Assembly (NCBI RefSeq): GCF_001591385.1
Contig: NZ_BCUU01000001.1
Span: forward strand, 62,001-126,000
Source: Variovorax soli NBRC 106424
Lineage (GTDB): Bacteria > Pseudomonadota > Gammaproteobacteria > Burkholderiales > Burkholderiaceae_C
Direction of reading: 5' to 3'
DNA: 64,000 nucleotides
Shown in pieces: positions 18,148 through 27,710 of this stretch. The first letter of the stretch is position 1; each line of letters begins with the position of its first letter. The position numbers and the translations under genes are program-made. Below the pieces are notes generated by a model. It was not told the DNA's origin. It was given only the letters and a program-made list of their open reading frames with translations, and searched no databases.

Positions 18148-19938
18148 ATGCAGCCCTCCCCCGCCAACGGCACCGCCGAGCGCACGCCCCTCACCCTCTC
18201 CCGCCGTCTGGCCCGACTGATCACCTGGTTCGGCAGCTCGCGCCGCTGGTGGAGCGTGGGCGTTGCCGCCGCGCTGATCGCGGCGCTGACCGAGCCGCTC
18301 ATGCCCGCCCTGGTCAAGCCGCTGCTGGACCACGGCTTCTCGGGCGGCATCGAGCTGTGGATGGTGCCGGCGGCGGCCATCTCGCTTTTCGCGGTGCGCG
18401 GCATGGCGCAGTTCGTGTCGCAGTACGCGCTGGCGCGCATCGCCAACGAAGGCATGCACCGCCTGCGGCGCCTGCTCTTTGCGCGGGTGATGGACGCCGA
18501 GCTGGCCATGTTCTCCAAGCAGTCGGCCAGTTCCCTCTCCAACACGGTGGTGTATGAGATCCAGACCGGCTCGATGCTGCTGGTGCAGGCGATGCTCGGC
18601 CTGTCGCGCGATGGCTTCACGCTGGTGGCGCTGCTGGTCTACCTGATCTACCTGAACTGGAAGCTCACGCTCATCGTGGGACTCATGGTGCCGGGCGTGG
18701 CCTGGGTCATGAAGGTGTTCTCCAAGCGGCTGTACCACCTCACGCAGCTGGGTCAGAAGACCACCGACGAGCTGGCCTACGTGGTGGAGGAAAACGTGCT
18801 GGCGTACCGCGTGGTGCGGCTGCACGGCGCCGAGACAGCGCAGCGCGACCGCTTCGAGAAGCTCAGCCACCTGCTCACCCGGCTGGCCGTGAAGTCCACC
18901 ATTGCCTCGGCCGCCATGACGCCCATCACCCAACTGCTGGCCTCCGTGGCGCTGTCGGTGGTGGTGATGATCGCCCTGTGGCAAAGCGGCGGACAGGGGC
19001 TGACGGTGGGCGGCTTCGTCGCCTACATCGCTGCCATGGCCATGCTCATCGCACCGATCCGCCGGCTGTCCGACATGGCCAACCCGATCACGCGCGGCCT
19101 CGCCGCGCTGGAGCGCGGCCTGGAGATGGTCGACGTGGTGCCGCCCGAGAAGCAGGGAACCTATGAAGCCTCGCACGCGCAAGGCCGCATCGAGCTGCGC
19201 AACGTCCGGGTCAACTACCGCGGCGAAGACGAGGCGCGGGCGCTGGACGGCGTCAACCTGCTGATCGCGCCGGGCGAAGTGGTGGCACTGGTCGGCCCCT
19301 CGGGCTCGGGCAAGACCACCCTCATCAACCTGCTGCCGCGCTTCGTGCTGCCCAGCAGCGGGCAGGTGCTGCTCGACGGCCATGACATCGCCGACTGGAA
19401 GCTTGCCAGCCTCCGCTCGCAGTTCGCCATGGTCAGCCAGGACGTGGTCATGCTCAACGACACCCTGGCCGCCAACGTGGCCCTGGGCGCCGAGATCGAC
19501 CGCGAGCGCGTCCAGCAATGCGTGGAAGCCGCCAACCTGGCCGCGCACGTGCAGGGCCTGCCCCAGGGCATCGACACCGTGCTGGGCCACAATGCGACGC
19601 AGCTGTCCGGCGGCCAGCGGCAGCGCCTGGCCATTGCCCGCGCCTTGTACAAGGACTCGCCCGTCCTGCTGCTGGACGAAGCCACCTCGGCACTGGACAC
19701 GGAATCGGAGCGCCTGGTGCAGGAAGCGCTGCAGCGCCTCATGCAGGGCCGCACCACGCTGATCGTGGCGCACCGCCTGTCGACCATCCAGCACGCGGAC
19801 CGTATCGTGGTGATGGACCACGGCCGCATCGCCGAGCAAGGCAGCCACGCCCAGCTGATGGCGCTGGACGGCCTCTACGCGCGGCTGCAGACGCTGGCCA
19901 TGCGCACGGCCGAATCGGGGCAGGAAGCGGTTCTGTAG
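18148..19938 (+). CDS. msbA: lipid A/lipid export ABC transporter, MsbA type
   Basis: Half-transporter flippase of 596 aa, homodimeric in the inner membrane, moving lipid A-core across it. There are six transmembrane helices in the first 330 residues, then the ATPase: Walker A GPSGSGKTT, signature LSGGQRQRLAIARAL, Walker B VLLLDEATSALD, and the H-loop in VAHRLST. The start at 18148 is chosen because it gives the family's usual N-terminus (MQPSPANGTAERTPLTL); the open frame before it lies within the divergent region with tolB. It is monocistronic and convergent with rng. Confidence 0.92.
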   Translation: MQPSPANGTAERTPLTLSRRLARLITWFGSSRRWWSVGVAAALIAALTEPLMPALVKPLLDHGFSGGIELWMVPAAAISLFAVRGMAQFVSQYALARIANEGMHRLRRLLFARVMDAELAMFSKQSASSLSNTVVYEIQTGSMLLVQAMLGLSRDGFTLVALLVYLIYLNWKLTLIVGLMVPGVAWVMKVFSKRLYHLTQLGQKTTDELAYVVEENVLAYRVVRLHGAETAQRDRFEKLSHLLTRLAVKSTIASAAMTPITQLLASVALSVVVMIALWQSGGQGLTVGGFVAYIAAMAMLIAPIRRLSDMANPITRGLAALERGLEMVDVVPPEKQGTYEASHAQGRIELRNVRVNYRGEDEARALDGVNLLIAPGEVVALVGPSGSGKTTLINLLPRFVLPSSGQVLLDGHDIADWKLASLRSQFAMVSQDVVMLNDTLAANVALGAEIDRERVQQCVEAANLAAHVQGLPQGIDTVLGHNATQLSGGQRQRLAIARALYKDSPVLLLDEATSALDTESERLVQEALQRLMQGRTTLIVAHRLSTIQHADRIVVMDHGRIAEQGSHAQLMALDGLYARLQTLAMRTAESGQEAVL

Positions 19939-19973
19939 GCGAGCGCGGCGCGTGCCGGCAAGCAGACCCGGCG

Positions 19974-21515
19974 CTACAGCAGCACGATGTCGTACTGTCC
20001 CTGCCCCATGGCCGGCTCGGCCTGCAGGGAGATCGGCTTGCCGATGAAATCCGACAGGCCGGCCAGGTGCTGGCTTTCCTCGTCGAGGAACAGCTCGATC
20101 ACCTGCGGCGAGGACACGATGCGGAACTCGCGCGGGGTGAACTGGCGTGCCTCGCGCAAGATCTCGCGCAGCACGTCGTAGGCCACCGTCCGCGCGGTCT
20201 TGACGATGCCCTGTCCGCTGCAGGCCAGGCACGGTTCGCACAGCATGTGGGCCAGCGATTCGCGGGTGCGCTTGCGCGTCATTTCCACCAGGCCCAGCTG
20301 CGAGAAGCCGCCGGCGGTGGTCTTCACCCGGTCGCGGGCCAGTTGCTTGCGGAACTCCGCCAGCACCTGCTCGCGATGGTCGTCGCGCGACATGTCGATG
20401 AAGTCGACGATGACGATGCCGCCCAGGTTGCGCAGGCGCAGCTGCCGTGCAATGGCCTGGGTGGCCTCCAGGTTGGTCTTGAAGACGGTGTCGTCGAAAT
20501 TGCGCGCGCCCACGTAGCCGCCGGTGTTCACGTCGATGGTGGTGAGCGCCTCGGTCTGGTCCACCACCAGGTAGCCGCCGGACTTCAGGTCGACCCGCCG
20601 CCCGAGCGCGCGCGCGATTTCCTCGTCCACGTTGAAGAGGTCGAAGATGGGCCGCTCGCCCTTGTACAGCTGCAGCTTGCCGACCGCCTTGGGCATGAAC
20701 TCGCGGCCGAACTTCTGCAGCGCCTCGAACTGCTCGCGCGAATCGATGCGGATGGACTGCGTCTCTTCGCCGGCCAGGTCGCGCAGCACGCGCTGCAGCA
20801 GGCTCAGGTCCTGGTGCAGCAGCGACATGGGCGGCAGCCGCGTCGACAGGTCGCGGATGCGCGACCAGGTCTTGCGCAGGTAGGCGATGTCCTCGGCCAG
20901 CTCGGTGTCGCTGGCGTCTTCGCCGTTGGTGCGCAGGATGAAGCCGCCGGTGTTCTCGGGCACCACGCCGTTGTTCTCGGCGGCGGCTGCGGCATCGCTG
21001 AGCGCCTGCATGCGCGAGCGCAGGGCGTCGCGCAGGTCGGAGGGTATCTTCTGCGAAACGCCGATGTGGTTGTCCTGCGGCAGGAACACCAGCAGCCGCC
21101 CGGCAATGCTGATCTGCGTCGACAGGCGCGCACCCTTGGTGCCGATGGGGTCCTTGATCACCTGCACCAGCAGCGACTGCCCCTCGAACACCAGGCGCTC
21201 GATGGGCACCGCGCCGCCCGCGCCGCGATGGTCCGGCGCGCTGCCGGCCGACACCGCGCGCGAGCCCGGCGCAAAGGGCGCGATGATGTCCGCCACATGC
21301 AGGAAGGCGGTGCGCTCCAGCCCGATGTCGATGAAGGCCGACTGCATGCCCGGCAGCACGCGCGACACCTTGCCCAGGTAGACGTTGCCCACCAGGCCGC
21401 GCTCGAGCGTGCGCTCCACGTGCAGCTCCTGCACCGCGCCGTACTCGATGAGGGCCACCCGCGTCTCCTGAGGCGACCAGTTGACGAGGATCTCTTGCAT
21501 GATGGGTGTCTTCAT
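19974..21515 (-). CDS. rng: ribonuclease G
   Basis: Endoribonuclease of the RNase E/G family that processes 16S rRNA 5' ends and degrades mRNA. The 513-residue protein has an N-terminal S1 domain ([20 protein letters not shown]), the two metal-binding Asp motifs TTIDVNTG and VIVDFIDM, and the CxxC zinc link in LCEPCLAC. The start at 21515 ([13 protein letters not shown]) overlaps the maf stop as ATGA; 21500 (MQEIL) is an alternative closer to the E. coli N-terminus. It is the last gene of the yebC-purD-hemF-nadD-rsfS-rlmH-maf-rng run. Confidence 0.95.
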   Translation of the reverse strand: MKTPIMQEILVNWSPQETRVALIEYGAVQELHVERTLERGLVGNVYLGKVSRVLPGMQSAFIDIGLERTAFLHVADIIAPFAPGSRAVSAGSAPDHRGAGGAVPIERLVFEGQSLLVQVIKDPIGTKGARLSTQISIAGRLLVFLPQDNHIGVSQKIPSDLRDALRSRMQALSDAAAAAENNGVVPENTGGFILRTNGEDASDTELAEDIAYLRKTWSRIRDLSTRLPPMSLLHQDLSLLQRVLRDLAGEETQSIRIDSREQFEALQKFGREFMPKAVGKLQLYKGERPIFDLFNVDEEIARALGRRVDLKSGGYLVVDQTEALTTIDVNTGGYVGARNFDDTVFKTNLEATQAIARQLRLRNLGGIVIVDFIDMSRDDHREQVLAEFRKQLARDRVKTTAGGFSQLGLVEMTRKRTRESLAHMLCEPCLACSGQGIVKTARTVAYDVLREILREARQFTPREFRIVSSPQVIELFLDEESQHLAGLSDFIGKPISLQAEPAMGQGQYDIVLL

Positions 21516-22120
21516 AGGCGCAGCCCCGCCATGCGCAGCAATTGCGCGGTTTCGAACATGGGCAGGCCCATGATGCCCGAATAGCTGCCGCTGATGTGCT
21601 CGATCAAGGCGGCCGCCCTGCCCTGCACCGCATAGGCGCCGGCCTTGCCGAGCGGCTCGCCGCTTTCCACATAGGCGTCGATCTGGCGCGGCGCGAGCGC
21701 GGCAAAGCGCACCCGCGACACGCTCAATGCCGCATGCCGGTGCTTGCCATGCTGCAGCGCCACCGCAGTCAGCACCCGGTGCGTGCGGCCCGACAACAGG
21801 CGCAGCATGCGGCGCGCATCCTTGGCATCCTCGGGCTTGCCCAGGATCTGCGGGCCCAGCGCCACCGTGGTGTCGGCACACAGGATGGGCGCGTCCGCCA
21901 GGCCCAGGCGCGCATGGCGGGCGACAGCGGCATCGAGCTTGAGCCCGGTCACGCGCTGCACATAGGTCGCCGGCGCCTCGCGGCCGTGCATGGCTTCCAG
22001 CGCCTCGGCATCCTCGTCCTGGCCGGCCAGCAGCAGCTTGTGGGCCACGCCCAGTTGCTCGAGCAGCTGCGCGCGGCGCGGACTTTGCGAGGCGAGATAG
22101 ATGAATTGCGGATGACTCAT
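21512..22120 (-). CDS. Maf-family nucleotide pyrophosphatase
   Basis: House-cleaning pyrophosphatase that hydrolyses non-canonical or modified NTPs (YhdE dTTP/UTP or YceF m7GTP subfamily; I cannot decide which from motifs alone). The signature [11 protein letters not shown] at the N-terminus is characteristic, as are ADTTVAL and the conserved [18 protein letters not shown] region. The 202-aa length is typical. The start at 22120 overlaps the rlmH stop (ATGA) and the stop overlaps rng. Confidence 0.93.
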   Translation of the reverse strand: MSHPQFIYLASQSPRRAQLLEQLGVAHKLLLAGQDEDAEALEAMHGREAPATYVQRVTGLKLDAAVARHARLGLADAPILCADTTVALGPQILGKPEDAKDARRMLRLLSGRTHRVLTAVALQHGKHRHAALSVSRVRFAALAPRQIDAYVESGEPLGKAGAYAVQGRAAALIEHISGSYSGIMGLPMFETAQLLRMAGLRL

Positions 22121-22584
22121 TCGCGGTGATAAGGATGGCCCGCATTGACCGACCAGGCCCGGTAGAGCTGCTCCACCAGCAGCACGCGCACCATGGCGTG
22201 CGGCAGCGTCAGATCGGAAAGGCGGATGCGCTCGTGGGCGGCGGCGCGCAGTGCCGGGTCCAGCCCGTCGGGCCCGCCGATCACCAGCGCCACGTCGTCG
22301 CCCTCGAGCTGCCAGGTGGCCAGCCTTGCGGCCAGCGCCTTGGTGGTGAGCGGGGTGCCGCGCTCGTCCAGCACCACCACGCGCATTCCTTTGGCAATGG
22401 CCGCCTCGATGCGTTCGCGCTCGGCGGCGTAGATGGTCTCGACCGTCTTGGAGCCGCGCGGCTCGGTCTTGACCGCGCGCAGTTCGAGCTTGAGTTCGGG
22501 CGGGAAGCGCTTGGCGTAGTCGTCCCAGGCGGTCTGGGCCCAGTCGGGCACACGCTGCCCAACCGCGACCACCAGCAGCTTCAT
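22117..22584 (-). CDS. rlmH: 23S rRNA pseudouridine-1915 N3-methyltransferase RlmH
   Basis: SPOUT-class SAM methyltransferase that modifies pseudouridine 1915 in helix 69 of 23S rRNA on the 70S ribosome. At 155 residues it is full length, with the SAM-binding GGPDGLD segment and the invariant C-terminal block [18 protein letters not shown]...GHPYHRE. The start at 22584 overlaps the rsfS stop by ATGA. The pairing with rsfS (ribosome silencing factor) is a common and functionally coherent neighbourhood. Confidence 0.97.
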   Translation of the reverse strand: MKLLVVAVGQRVPDWAQTAWDDYAKRFPPELKLELRAVKTEPRGSKTVETIYAAERERIEAAIAKGMRVVVLDERGTPLTTKALAARLATWQLEGDDVALVIGGPDGLDPALRAAAHERIRLSDLTLPHAMVRVLLVEQLYRAWSVNAGHPYHRE

Positions 22585-23246
22585 GCGCGGCGGGCGGGCG
22601 CCTTGCGCGCGGCGGTCTTCTTGGCCGGCGCCTTCTTGGCGACGGGCTTGCCCACCACCAGCTTGACCGGACCGGCCGCGACCTTCTTGGCCGGGGCCTT
22701 TTTTGCAACGACCTTCTTGGCTGCCGTCTTGGCAGGTGCCTTCTTGGCAGCCGGCTTCTTCGCGGCCTGCTCGGCTTCGCGCTGGCCGGCCTTGGCGGCG
22801 CTGGAGCGGCGCAGCGATCCGGCCTTGCCGCCGGATGCAGGTGCCTTCTCGGCGGACGAAGCAACGGCCGGCTTGGGCGCGCCCAGCTTCAGGCGCACCG
22901 GCTTCTCGCCCCAGATCTCTTCGAGGTGGTAGTACTGGCGGATGGCCGGCTGCATGATGTGCGCCACCGCGGCGCCGCAGTCGACGATGATCCACTCGCC
23001 GTTTTCCTCGCCCTCGGTGCGCGGCTTGGCAAAGCCCGCCTCGCGCACGGCATCGCGCACGCTGGCGGCCAGCGCCTTGGTCTGGCGGTTGGAGGTGCCC
23101 GAGGCCACGATCACCCGTTCGAACAGCGGCGAGAGGTTCTCGGTGTCGAATACCTGGATGTCCTGCGCCTTGACGTCTTCGAGGCCATTGACGATGGCTC
23201 TCTGCAGTTTCTGGGTGTCTTTCTTGGCGGCGGCTTCAGAGGTCAT
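22581..23246 (-). CDS. rsfS: ribosome silencing factor RsfS with a long Lys/Ala-rich tail
   Basis: Binds ribosomal protein uL14 and blocks subunit joining in stationary phase or starvation. The conserved RsfS domain spans about residues 10-125 ([56 protein letters not shown]). It is followed by an unusual extension of about 90 residues (total 221 aa versus 105-120 in most bacteria) made of AKK, PAKK and AAKK repeats, resembling bacterial histone H1-like proteins. The tail is strongly basic and would be disordered. The start at 23246 overlaps the nadD stop (TGATG). Confidence 0.94.
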   Translation of the reverse strand: MTSEAAAKKDTQKLQRAIVNGLEDVKAQDIQVFDTENLSPLFERVIVASGTSNRQTKALAASVRDAVREAGFAKPRTEGEENGEWIIVDCGAAVAHIMQPAIRQYYHLEEIWGEKPVRLKLGAPKPAVASSAEKAPASGGKAGSLRRSSAAKAGQREAEQAAKKPAAKKAPAKTAAKKVVAKKAPAKKVAAGPVKLVVGKPVAKKAPAKKTAARKAPARRA

Positions 23247-23884
23247 CAGGCGGATCGGTAAAGGTGGTGTAAGTCAATATAGCGCGCAACCGCGGGCGGA
23301 ACCAGAAGGGAAACGTCCTTTCCGTTGCCCGCCTGCGACCGGATGTCGGTCGCGCTCAGCGCCATGGCCGGCAGCTCGATGCGCGCAAAGCGTGCACCGG
23401 GCGGCAGGTTCGGCAGCGTGGCAGGGTCGAACGTGGCTTGGGACTGGTCAGGGCCGGACCGTTGCGCCAACGAAACAGTGGCAAGGGCCAGGATCTCCTG
23501 CCAGCCGTGCCAGCTCGGCAGCGCGGCGCCCTGGTCGGCGCCCAGGATGAGCAGCAACTGGGCACCCGGGTGCTCCTGCTGCAGCTCGCGCAGGGTGTCG
23601 AGTGTATAGCTTGGGCCGGCGCGCCTGATTTCCCGCGGGTCCACCACCACGCCGGGCAGCGTGCCGAAGGCCAGTTCGGCCATGGCCAGGCGATGCTCGG
23701 CCGGGCTGAGCACCCTCGCCTTGTGCCAGGCCTGCCCCGTGGGAATCACCCGGAGTTCGTCGAGCGCCAGTTGCTCCAGCGCACTGCGCGCCAGGGCGAC
23801 GTGGGCGTTGTGCGGCGGATCGAAGGCGCCGCCGAAAACGCCGATGCGTCTGGGCGCCGGCGCGCCAGCTGCCGTCAAAGCCAT
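23246..23884 (-). CDS. nadD: nicotinate-nucleotide adenylyltransferase NadD
   Basis: Converts nicotinate mononucleotide and ATP to deamido-NAD in NAD biosynthesis. The nucleotidyltransferase motif [11 protein letters not shown] is at residues 18-28 and the C-terminal SATDIRS motif (ISSTxIR type) is present; 212 residues is normal. The start at 23884 overlaps the end of hemF by 10 bp. The downstream final step, nadE, is also in this window at 59.6-61.3 kb but in a separate operon. Confidence 0.95.
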   Translation of the reverse strand: MALTAAGAPAPRRIGVFGGAFDPPHNAHVALARSALEQLALDELRVIPTGQAWHKARVLSPAEHRLAMAELAFGTLPGVVVDPREIRRAGPSYTLDTLRELQQEHPGAQLLLILGADQGAALPSWHGWQEILALATVSLAQRSGPDQSQATFDPATLPNLPPGARFARIELPAMALSATDIRSQAGNGKDVSLLVPPAVARYIDLHHLYRSA

Positions 23885-24795
23885 TCGCGGCGCACGAGAA
23901 AGTCGCTGTACAGGCGCGCTTCGGGCGTGCCTGGCTGCGGCTCGTTGCGGTAGGACCAGCTGGCCAGCGGCGGCATGGACAGCAGGATCGATTCGGTGCG
24001 CCCGCCCGACTGCAGGCCGAAGTGCGTGCCGCGGTCCCACACCAGGTTGAACTCGACGTAGCGACCCCGCCGGTAGAGCTGGAAGTCGCGCTGCGCCTCG
24101 CCGTAGGGCGTGCCGCGCCGCTTGTCGACGATGGCGAAGTACGCCGGCACGAAGGCATCGCCCACCGAGCGCAGCATCGCAAAGCTCTGTTCGAAGCCGA
24201 GTTCGGAAAAATCGTCGAAGAAGATGCCGCCCACGCCACGCTGCTCGCCCCGGTGCTTCAGGAAGAAATACTCGTCGCACCACTTCTTGAAGCGCGGGTA
24301 CTTGTCCTCACCGAAGGGTGCCAGCGCGCCCTGGCAGTGGCGGTGGAAATGCACCGCGTCTTCCTCGAAGCCGTAGTACGGCGTGAGGTCCATGCCGCCG
24401 CCGAACCAGCACACCGGCTCCTTGCCCTCCGGCAGGGCAGCCAGCATGCGCACGTTCATGTGGACGGTGGGCACATAAGGGTTGCGCGGATGAAAAACCA
24501 GCGATACGCCCATGGCTTCGAACGGCGCGCCAGCCAGTTCGGGACGGTGCTGCGTGGCCGATGGCGGGAGCTTGGGGCCGCGCACCTGCGAAAAGCCGCA
24601 GCCGGCGCGCTCGAACAGCGGCCCGCCTTCCAGGATGCAGGTCAGGCCGCTGCCTTGCAAAGGCTCATGCGGCGCCTTGGTCCAGGCGTCGCGCACGCAG
24701 GCCGTGCCGTCCGCCGCCTCCACTGCAGCCATGATGTTCTGCTGCAGGCCACGCAAGTAGCCGGCGACGGCGGCGGTGCGGTCCGGCTCGGTCAT
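23875..24795 (-). CDS. hemF: oxygen-dependent coproporphyrinogen III oxidase HemF
   Basis: Aerobic oxidative decarboxylation of coproporphyrinogen III to protoporphyrinogen IX in haem synthesis, a cytoplasmic homodimer. The family signatures are visible: [29 protein letters not shown], and the C-terminal [21 protein letters not shown] with the proposed catalytic region. At 306 aa it is full length. The start at 24795 (MTEPDRT) overlaps the purD stop as TGATG. Confidence 0.97.
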   Translation of the reverse strand: MTEPDRTAAVAGYLRGLQQNIMAAVEAADGTACVRDAWTKAPHEPLQGSGLTCILEGGPLFERAGCGFSQVRGPKLPPSATQHRPELAGAPFEAMGVSLVFHPRNPYVPTVHMNVRMLAALPEGKEPVCWFGGGMDLTPYYGFEEDAVHFHRHCQGALAPFGEDKYPRFKKWCDEYFFLKHRGEQRGVGGIFFDDFSELGFEQSFAMLRSVGDAFVPAYFAIVDKRRGTPYGEAQRDFQLYRRGRYVEFNLVWDRGTHFGLQSGGRTESILLSMPPLASWSYRNEPQPGTPEARLYSDFLVRREWL

Positions 24796-26084
24796 CAGCC
24801 GCCGCGGACATGCACGGCGCGGTGGCCGATGTCCTTGCGGTACTGCGCGCCGTCGAAGTGGATCTTCGAAGCCACCTCGTACGCCCGCTGCTGCGCCAGC
24901 TTCACGCTGTCGGCCAGCACGGTGACGCACAGCACGCGGCCGCCGCTGGTGCGCAGCTCGCCGCTATCGAGCGACGTGCCTGCGTGGAACACCACCGCGT
25001 CGGGCGCCTCGGGCGGAATGCCGCTGATGCGGTCGCCCTTGCGCGGCGACAGCGGATAGCCGTGCGCGGCCATCACCACGCCTAGCGCCGTGTGGCGGTC
25101 CCATTGCAGCTCGATCTGGTCGAGCGTGCCGTCGGTGGCGTGCCACATCACCTCGAACAGGTCGGACTTGAGCCGCATCATGATGGGCTGCGTCTCGGGG
25201 TCGCCCATGCGGCAGTTGAACTCGAGCGTCTTGGGATGGCCCTGCGCATCGATCATCAGGCCGGCATAGAGGAAGCCGGTGTACGGAATGCCGTCCTTTT
25301 CCATGCCGCGGATGGTCGGCAGGATGATTTCGCGCATGGCCCGCGCATGCACCTCGGCCGTGACCACCGGCGCCGGCGAGTAGGCGCCCATGCCGCCGGT
25401 GTTCGGCCCCTGGTCGCCGTCGAGCAGGCGCTTGTGGTCCTGGCTGGTGGCCAGGGCCGTCACGTTCTTGCCGTCGCACATGACGATGAAGCTGGCTTCC
25501 TCGCCCTGCAAGAACTCCTCGATGACCACCCGCGCGCCGCCGTCGTTGTGAGCCACGCCGAGCTTGTTGTCCAGCAGCATGAAGTCGATGGCCTCGTGCG
25601 CCTCGGCCACGGTGGTGGCGACCACGACGCCCTTGCCCGCGGCCAGGCCGTCGGCCTTGACCACGATGGGCGCGCCCTTGGTGTCGACATAGGCATGCGC
25701 TGCGGCCGCGTCGGAAAAAGTCTCGTACGCCGCCGTCGGGATCTTGTGGCGCTTCATGAAGTCCTTGGAGAAGGCCTTCGAGCTTTCCAGCTGCGCCGCC
25801 GCCTTGGTCGGTCCGAAGATGCGCATGCCGTGCGAGCGGAATTCATCCACCACGCCAGCCGCCAGCGGCCCTTCGGGGCCGACCACGGTGAGCGCGATCT
25901 TTTCCTTCTGGGCCCATTCGCGCAGGGCCGCCGGCTCGGTGATGTCGATGCAGGTGTAGCGCGAATCGGTGGCCGTGCCGCCGTTGCCGGGAGCCACATA
26001 CACGCGGCTGACCCGATTGCCCTGGGCGAGGCGCCACGCCAGGGCGTGCTCCCGTCCGCCGGAGCCGATGACGAGTACCTTCAT
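24795..26084 (-). CDS. purD: phosphoribosylamine-glycine ligase PurD
   Basis: ATP-grasp enzyme forming glycinamide ribonucleotide in de novo purine synthesis. The N-terminus [17 protein letters not shown] is diagnostic; the ATP-grasp centre ([16 protein letters not shown]), the glycine-rich [16 protein letters not shown] and the metal-binding [10 protein letters not shown] follow in order. The 429-residue length is typical. It starts 8 bp after the yebC stop and is translationally coupled to hemF. Confidence 0.98.
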   Translation of the reverse strand: MKVLVIGSGGREHALAWRLAQGNRVSRVYVAPGNGGTATDSRYTCIDITEPAALREWAQKEKIALTVVGPEGPLAAGVVDEFRSHGMRIFGPTKAAAQLESSKAFSKDFMKRHKIPTAAYETFSDAAAAHAYVDTKGAPIVVKADGLAAGKGVVVATTVAEAHEAIDFMLLDNKLGVAHNDGGARVVIEEFLQGEEASFIVMCDGKNVTALATSQDHKRLLDGDQGPNTGGMGAYSPAPVVTAEVHARAMREIILPTIRGMEKDGIPYTGFLYAGLMIDAQGHPKTLEFNCRMGDPETQPIMMRLKSDLFEVMWHATDGTLDQIELQWDRHTALGVVMAAHGYPLSPRKGDRISGIPPEAPDAVVFHAGTSLDSGELRTSGGRVLCVTVLADSVKLAQQRAYEVASKIHFDGAQYRKDIGHRAVHVRGG

Positions 26085-26092
26085 GCGTGGCC

Positions 26093-26818
26093 TTATTCGT
26101 CCAGGGACGCGTTGTGATAGACGTCCTGGACGTCGTCCAGGTCCTCCAGCGCGTCGAGCAGCTTCTGCATCTTGGCGGCGTCTTCGCCGGCGATGTCGAT
26201 GGTGTTCTCGGCACGCATGGTCACTTCGGCCACGTCCGGCTTCAGGCCGGCGGCTTCCAGCGCGTTCTTCACGGCCTCGAAGTCGGCGGCGGCGGTGATC
26301 ACCTCGATGGCGCCGTCTTCGTCGGTGACCACGTCCTCGGCGCCGGCTTCCAGCGCCACTTCCATCACCTTGTCCTCGCTGGTGCCCGGCGCGAAGATGA
26401 GCTGGCCGCAATGCTTGAACTGGAAGGCCACCGAACCCTCGGTGCCCATGTTGCCGCCGTGCTTGGAGAACACGTGGCGCACCTCGGCCACGGTGCGCAC
26501 CCGGTTGTCGGTCATCGTGTCCACGATGATCGCGGCGCCGCCGATGCCGTAGCCTTCGTAGCGGATTTCCTCATAGGTCACGCCTTCGAGGTTGCCGGTG
26601 GCCTTGTCGATGTTGCGCTTGATGGTGTCGGCAGGCAGGTTGACCGCCTTGGCCTTGTCGACCGCCAGACGCAGCCGGGGGTTGGCGCTGAGGTCGCCGC
26701 CGCCCGCCTTGGCCGCCACCATGATTTCACGGATCGCGCGGGTCCAGAGCTTGCCGCGTTTTTCGTCCTGACGGCCTTTTCTGTGCTGGATATTCGCCCA
26801 TTTGCTGTGTCCGGCCAT
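26093..26818 (-). CDS. YebC/PmpR family regulator
   Basis: Conserved 241-aa YebC family protein beginning [18 protein letters not shown], the hallmark N-terminus. Members act as DNA-binding transcription regulators (PmpR) or as translation factors that relieve ribosome stalling at proline stretches. It is the first gene of the eight-gene minus-strand operon ending at rng; the promoter should lie in the 121-bp gap before the divergent methyltransferase gene. A purine-rich site (gagagaaagac) precedes the ATG. Confidence 0.96.
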   Translation of the reverse strand: MAGHSKWANIQHRKGRQDEKRGKLWTRAIREIMVAAKAGGGDLSANPRLRLAVDKAKAVNLPADTIKRNIDKATGNLEGVTYEEIRYEGYGIGGAAIIVDTMTDNRVRTVAEVRHVFSKHGGNMGTEGSVAFQFKHCGQLIFAPGTSEDKVMEVALEAGAEDVVTDEDGAIEVITAAADFEAVKNALEAAGLKPDVAEVTMRAENTIDIAGEDAAKMQKLLDALEDLDDVQDVYHNASLDE

Positions 26819-26939
26819 AGGTCTTTCTCTCGATCTCTCTCAATAGTCAAAGCAGACCGCCATCTTACTGTCCGCAGCCCCCGGCAAGGCCGCGCGGCAC
26901 CGCGTTTTTCACCATGTGCTTTTGAGCATAATCGGGCCG

Positions 26940-27710
26940 ATGACGTCATCGCCCACCGACGCAGGTCGAAGCCCTCCGGCCCTTGCCCCGCACACGCCCC
27001 TGGCCGGCTACTACAAGGACGAGGTCGAGCACCGCGCCTACCTCCAGAAGATCTTCGACGACACCGCCCCCGACTACGAACGCATCGAGAACGTGCTGGC
27101 CTTCGGCTCCGGGCGCTGGTACCGGCGCCAGGCATTGCTGCGTGCCGGCCTGGCCGCGGGCGCCGAAGTGCTCGACGTGGGCATCGGCACCGGCATGGTG
27201 GCCACCGAGGCCCTGCGCATCATCGGCCCGGGCGGCCGCCTGGTGGGCGTGGACCCCAGCCCCGGCATGATGGGCCAGGTGCACCTGCCCGGCGTGGAGC
27301 TGGTCCAGGGCATGGCCGAAGCCCTGCCCCGGCCCGACGCCAGCTGCGATTTCCTGAGCATGGGCTATGCACTGCGCCACATCGGCGACGTGACGGCCGC
27401 CTTTGCCGAATTCCACCGCGTGCTGCGGCCCGGCGGCCGGCTGGCGGTGCTCGAGATCACCAAGCCCCGCGGCGCCCTCGGCACCGCCGCCCTCAAGGCC
27501 TACATGCGCAGCGTGGTGCCGATCATTGCCCGCTTCACCGCCCGCAAGGCGTCATCACCCGAACTCTGGCGCTACTACTGGGACACCATCGAGGCCTGTA
27601 TCGCCCCCGAGACAGTCCTGCAGGCGCTGCGCGACGCCGGCTTCGTGAACGTGCAGCAGCGGCTGGAGCTGGGCATCTTTTCCGAATTCACGGCGAGCAA
27701 GGCGCAGTGA
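26940..27710 (+). CDS. UbiE/COQ5-like SAM methyltransferase of the aryl-polyene locus
   Basis: Class I SAM-dependent methyltransferase with Rossmann motif I VLDVGIGTGMVA, motif GVDPSPGMMG, and post-motifs typical of UbiE relatives (MGYALRHIGD, HRVLRPGGRLAVLEITKP). It differs from housekeeping UbiE in its location: it opens a four-gene plus-strand unit and its stop overlaps the chorismatase start (GTGA). This points to a role in modifying the aryl head group or an intermediate of the pigment pathway rather than ubiquinone synthesis; that is inference. I start it at 26940 (MTSSPTDAG). Confidence 0.8.
   Translation: MTSSPTDAGRSPPALAPHTPLAGYYKDEVEHRAYLQKIFDDTAPDYERIENVLAFGSGRWYRRQALLRAGLAAGAEVLDVGIGTGMVATEALRIIGPGGRLVGVDPSPGMMGQVHLPGVELVQGMAEALPRPDASCDFLSMGYALRHIGDVTAAFAEFHRVLRPGGRLAVLEITKPRGALGTAALKAYMRSVVPIIARFTARKASSPELWRYYWDTIEACIAPETVLQALRDAGFVNVQQRLELGIFSEFTASKAQ

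Noticed and set aside
26087-27706. Plus-strand frame joined upstream of the chorismatase (881 residues in total)
   Set aside because: The part before 27707 lies antisense to yebC and in a wrong frame across the methyltransferase gene; the chorismatase domain starts at the GTG overlapping the methyltransferase stop.
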